This document shows, piece after piece, positions 4,942 to 6,922 of a DNA stretch of 6,922 nt. The DNA is from Clostridiales bacterium. GTDB taxonomy: Bacteria; Bacillota; Clostridia; Oscillospirales; Butyricicoccaceae. The notes under the pieces are model-generated. The model did not search any database, was not told the DNA's origin, and saw only the letters and a list, made by a program, of their open reading frames with translations. Position numbers and translations under genes: made by a program. The stretch is from assembly GCA_019421385.1 (NCBI GenBank), contig JAHZFK010000012.1, positions 32,301-39,222 on the forward strand, in the 5' to 3' direction. Position 1 is the stretch's first letter. The number at the start of each line of letters is the position of its first letter.

Positions 4942-6588
4942 ATGGAACCGAAAATGTTTTGTTATCAGTGTCAGGAAACAGCAGGCTGCACCGGCTGCAC
5001 CATGGCGGGCGTATGCGGAAAAAAGCCGGATGTTGCTGCGATGCAGGATTTGCTGGTGTATGTGACCAAGGGGCTTTCTGCGGTGACCACCGCTCTGCGT
5101 AAGCAGGGGGAGGAGATCGCACCGGAGATCAATCACCGGATTACGCTCAACCTGTTTATTACTATTACAAATGCAAATTTTGACAAGGACACGATTATAG
5201 CATGCATCCGCGAGTCGCTGGAAATCAAGCAAGCGCTGCTGGGGCGCGTGGAGCATCCGGAATTGCTGCCGGAGGCAGCACATTGGACGGCGGACGAATC
5301 GGACTATGCAGCCAAGGCGGCAACGGTCGGCGTACTGTCCACGCAGGATGAGGATATCCGCTCGCTGCGGGAACTGATTACCTACGGCCTTAAGGGGCTG
5401 TCGGCGTACTCCAAGCATGCAAATGCATTGCTGCGGGATGACGGCGAGGTAGACGCGTTCTTGCAGCGCGCGTTGGCCGCAACATTGGATGACAGTCTGT
5501 CTGTGGATGCGCTGGTAGCGCTTGCTATGGAAACGGGTAAATACGGCGTGCAGGGCATGGCACTGCTGGACAAGGCAAATACCGAAACCTATGGCAATCC
5601 GGAAATCACACGGGTGAACATTGGCGTGGGCACTCGTCCGGGCATTCTGGTGTCCGGCCACGATTTGCGTGATTTGGAAATGCTGCTTGAGCAGACCGCA
5701 GGCACAGGCGTAGATGTTTATACGCATTCTGAAATGCTGCCCGCACACTATTATCCTGCGTTCAAGAAATACCCGCATTTTGTCGGCAATTACGGCAACG
5801 CATGGTGGAAGCAGAAGGAAGAGTTTGCGTCCTTCAACGGTCCGATCCTGATGACTACCAACTGCATTGTGCCGCCTGCTGCAAGCTATCAGGACAGAAT
5901 ATATACAACAGGCGCGGCAGGTTATCCGGGCTGCAAGCATATCCCGGGTGGCGTAGGGGAGCATAAGGACTTTTCGGTACTCATTGAGCATGCAAAGCGC
6001 TGCGCACCGCCGCAGGAGATCGAACGTGGTGAAATCGTAGGCGGTTTTGCGCATGCACAGGTGCTTGCTCTCGCGGACAAGATCGTAGAGGCGGTCAAGA
6101 GTGGCGCTATCCGTAAGTTTGTTGTAATGGCGGGCTGCGATGGCCGCGCAAAGTCCCGTAACTACTATACGGACTTTGCTAAGGCGCTGCCGCGCGATGC
6201 AGTGATTCTGACTGCGGGATGTGCCAAGTATAAGTACAACAAGCTGGATTTGGGCGACATTGGCGGTATCCCGCGTGTGCTGGATGCGGGACAGTGTAAT
6301 GACTCTTACTCGCTGGCAGTGATTGCACTTAAGCTCAAGGAGGTCTTTGGGCTGGAGGATATCAACGACCTGCCGATCGTGTACAATATTGCGTGGTACG
6401 AGCAGAAGGCGGTAATCGTATTGCTGTCCCTGCTGTATCTGGGGGTCAAGAATATCCATCTCGGACCGACGCTGCCGGCTTTCCTTAGTCCGAACGTGGC
6501 TAAAGTGTTGGTGGAGAACTTTGGCATCGCGGGCATCGGCACTGTGGAAGACGATATCCGTCTGTTCTTTGGGGAAGAAAACGAATAA
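4942..6588 (+). CDS. hcp: Hybrid-cluster protein Hcp (NO/hydroxylamine reductase family)
   Basis: The product is 548 residues, the usual size for the type found in strict anaerobes. GGAGG at 4928-4932 is nine bases before the ATG. Hcp carries a cubane cluster and a unique Fe-S-O hybrid cluster; it reduces hydroxylamine in vitro and NO to N2O in E. coli, where it also takes part in protein S-nitrosylation. Cubane ligands are Cys7, Cys10, Cys19 and Cys25, spacing C-X2-C-X8-C-X5-C as in Desulfovibrio [4Fe-4S] forms. Hybrid-cluster ligands by family comparison are His240, Glu264, Cys308, Cys399 (AGCDG, the persulfide position), Cys427, Cys452, Glu487 and Lys489 (WYEQK); gaps between the last five match the Desulfovibrio protein as I recall it. 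All are present, so it should be active. A hairpin follows and no hcr reductase gene is adjacent, so the electron donor is unknown. Probably activated by the divergent Crp/Fnr regulator. Confidence 0.97.
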   Translation: MEPKMFCYQCQETAGCTGCTMAGVCGKKPDVAAMQDLLVYVTKGLSAVTTALRKQGEEIAPEINHRITLNLFITITNANFDKDTIIACIRESLEIKQALLGRVEHPELLPEAAHWTADESDYAAKAATVGVLSTQDEDIRSLRELITYGLKGLSAYSKHANALLRDDGEVDAFLQRALAATLDDSLSVDALVALAMETGKYGVQGMALLDKANTETYGNPEITRVNIGVGTRPGILVSGHDLRDLEMLLEQTAGTGVDVYTHSEMLPAHYYPAFKKYPHFVGNYGNAWWKQKEEFASFNGPILMTTNCIVPPAASYQDRIYTTGAAGYPGCKHIPGGVGEHKDFSVLIEHAKRCAPPQEIERGEIVGGFAHAQVLALADKIVEAVKSGAIRKFVVMAGCDGRAKSRNYYTDFAKALPRDAVILTAGCAKYKYNKLDLGDIGGIPRVLDAGQCNDSYSLAVIALKLKEVFGLEDINDLPIVYNIAWYEQKAVIVLLSLLYLGVKNIHLGPTLPAFLSPNVAKVLVENFGIAGIGTVEDDIRLFFGEENE

Positions 6589-6610
6589 TCAAAAGAATAT
6601 TTGCATAGAA

Positions 6611-6636
6611 AGAAGCCCGGCGAAAGCCGGGCTTCT
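6611..6636. terminator. Terminator hairpin between hcp and the convergent chemoreceptor gene
   Basis: A perfect 11-bp stem, AGAAGCCCGGC with its complement, has a GAAA tetraloop on the plus strand. It begins 22 bases after the hcp stop and ends 45 bases before the stop of the convergent minus-strand gene. The plus-strand tail CCTTTGG is T-poor; the minus-strand tail TTCTATG is only slightly better. It probably acts in both directions. Confidence 0.78.
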
Positions 6637-6681
6637 CCTTTGGTGATATGCTGCCATGTCGGTTATGGCAAACTGATAGGT

Positions 6682-6922
6682 TTAATATTTATCGGTATAG
6701 CTGGCACTGCCAAAGCTATCAGCAGATGCCGAAGAGGATGGCGTGACAGGAGTATCTGTATCAAAAGAGGACATCGGCAAGCCGTTTTCGGTCTCTGGTA
6801 GGACAAAGTGGCTGATCATGCCCTTTAGCATCTGTGCCTGACCGGACAATTCCTCGCTGGCCGCAGCGCTTTCTTCTGCGGTGGCAGAGTTGGTCTGCAC
6901 CACTTCAGAAACCTGGTTGACG
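6682..6922 (-). CDS. Methyl-accepting chemotaxis protein, C-terminal 79 residues only
   Basis: The frame is open to the window edge, so the gene's 5' part is missing. The visible part begins VNQVSEVVQTNSATAEE and continues SAAASEELSGQAQMLKGMI, the end of the receptor's cytoplasmic signalling helix, with a Glu-Glu pair in a methylation-site context (ATAEESAAA). Full-length proteins of this family bind CheA/CheW and bias flagellar rotation. After the helix there is a Ser/Thr/Asp-rich, probably disordered tail of about 35 residues ending in SASYTDKY. It lacks an NWETF-like pentapeptide that would tether CheR/CheB. A GTG at 6901-6903 and nearby codons are internal, not starts. The sensor domain, and so the stimulus, lies outside the window. 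The gene converges on hcp and is separated from it by a hairpin. Confidence 0.93.
   Translation of the reverse strand, partial: VNQVSEVVQTNSATAEESAAASEELSGQAQMLKGMISHFVLPETENGLPMSSFDTDTPVTPSSSASADSFGSASYTDKY

Noticed and set aside
4888..6459. A 523-codon open frame on the minus strand opposite hcp.
   Set aside because: It mirrors the codon pattern of hcp, is rich in Cys, His and Arg with no domain, and hcp on the plus strand has all its catalytic ligands.
6682..6903. A separate small minus-strand gene starting at 6903.
   Set aside because: The frame continues to the window edge and the sequence is the typical C-terminus of a methyl-accepting chemotaxis protein; the apparent start is an internal GTG.

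Overview
The window looks like chromosomal DNA from a Gram-positive anaerobe of the class Clostridia, possibly an Oscillospirales-type gut commensal; this placement is an inference. It rests on strong GGAGG-type ribosome binding sites, an SLH-domain surface protein, an FtsH of the HEIGH/TSGALGYTMQ type that I associate with Clostridia, and a lone hybrid-cluster protein (Hcp) gene next to a divergent Crp/Fnr-family regulator. There are six protein genes. The first and last are cut by the window edges. I saw no tRNA, rRNA, CRISPR array, insertion sequence or phage gene.

Layout. (1) Bases 1-1644, plus strand: the 3' part of an ftsH membrane AAA+ metalloprotease gene, followed by a strong hairpin at 1676-1706. 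(2) Bases 1757-4051, plus strand: a two-gene operon. A TetR-family repressor gene overlaps by an ATGA junction a gene for a secreted protein with three SLH repeats and a C-terminal transglutaminase-like domain with an intact Cys-His-Asp triad. The operon promoter sits between two copies of the same inverted repeat. A terminator at 4099-4135 serves this operon and probably the convergent gene. (3) Bases 4149-4817, minus strand: a Crp/Fnr-family regulator, divergent from hcp (4942-6588, plus strand), which has every expected cluster ligand. (4) A hairpin at 6611-6636, then on the minus strand the last 79 residues of a methyl-accepting chemotaxis protein.

How the genes work together. Two self-contained regulatory circuits can be read from the DNA. 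In the first, the TetR-type protein probably represses itself and the SLH/transglutaminase gene through AGACGA-N2-TCGTCT operators, one over the -35 element and one at the start of transcription. In the second, a perfect 16-bp palindrome with CRP-like geometry (TGTTG-N6-CAACA) is centred 41.5 bp upstream of the predicted hcp transcription start and lies just downstream of the regulator's own predicted start. One site could therefore activate hcp (class II) and repress the regulator. The two divergent promoters have their -10 boxes one base apart. Hcp handles NO and hydroxylamine stress in anaerobes, so this is best read as a nitrosative-stress switch of the HcpR kind. The exact signal is inferred.
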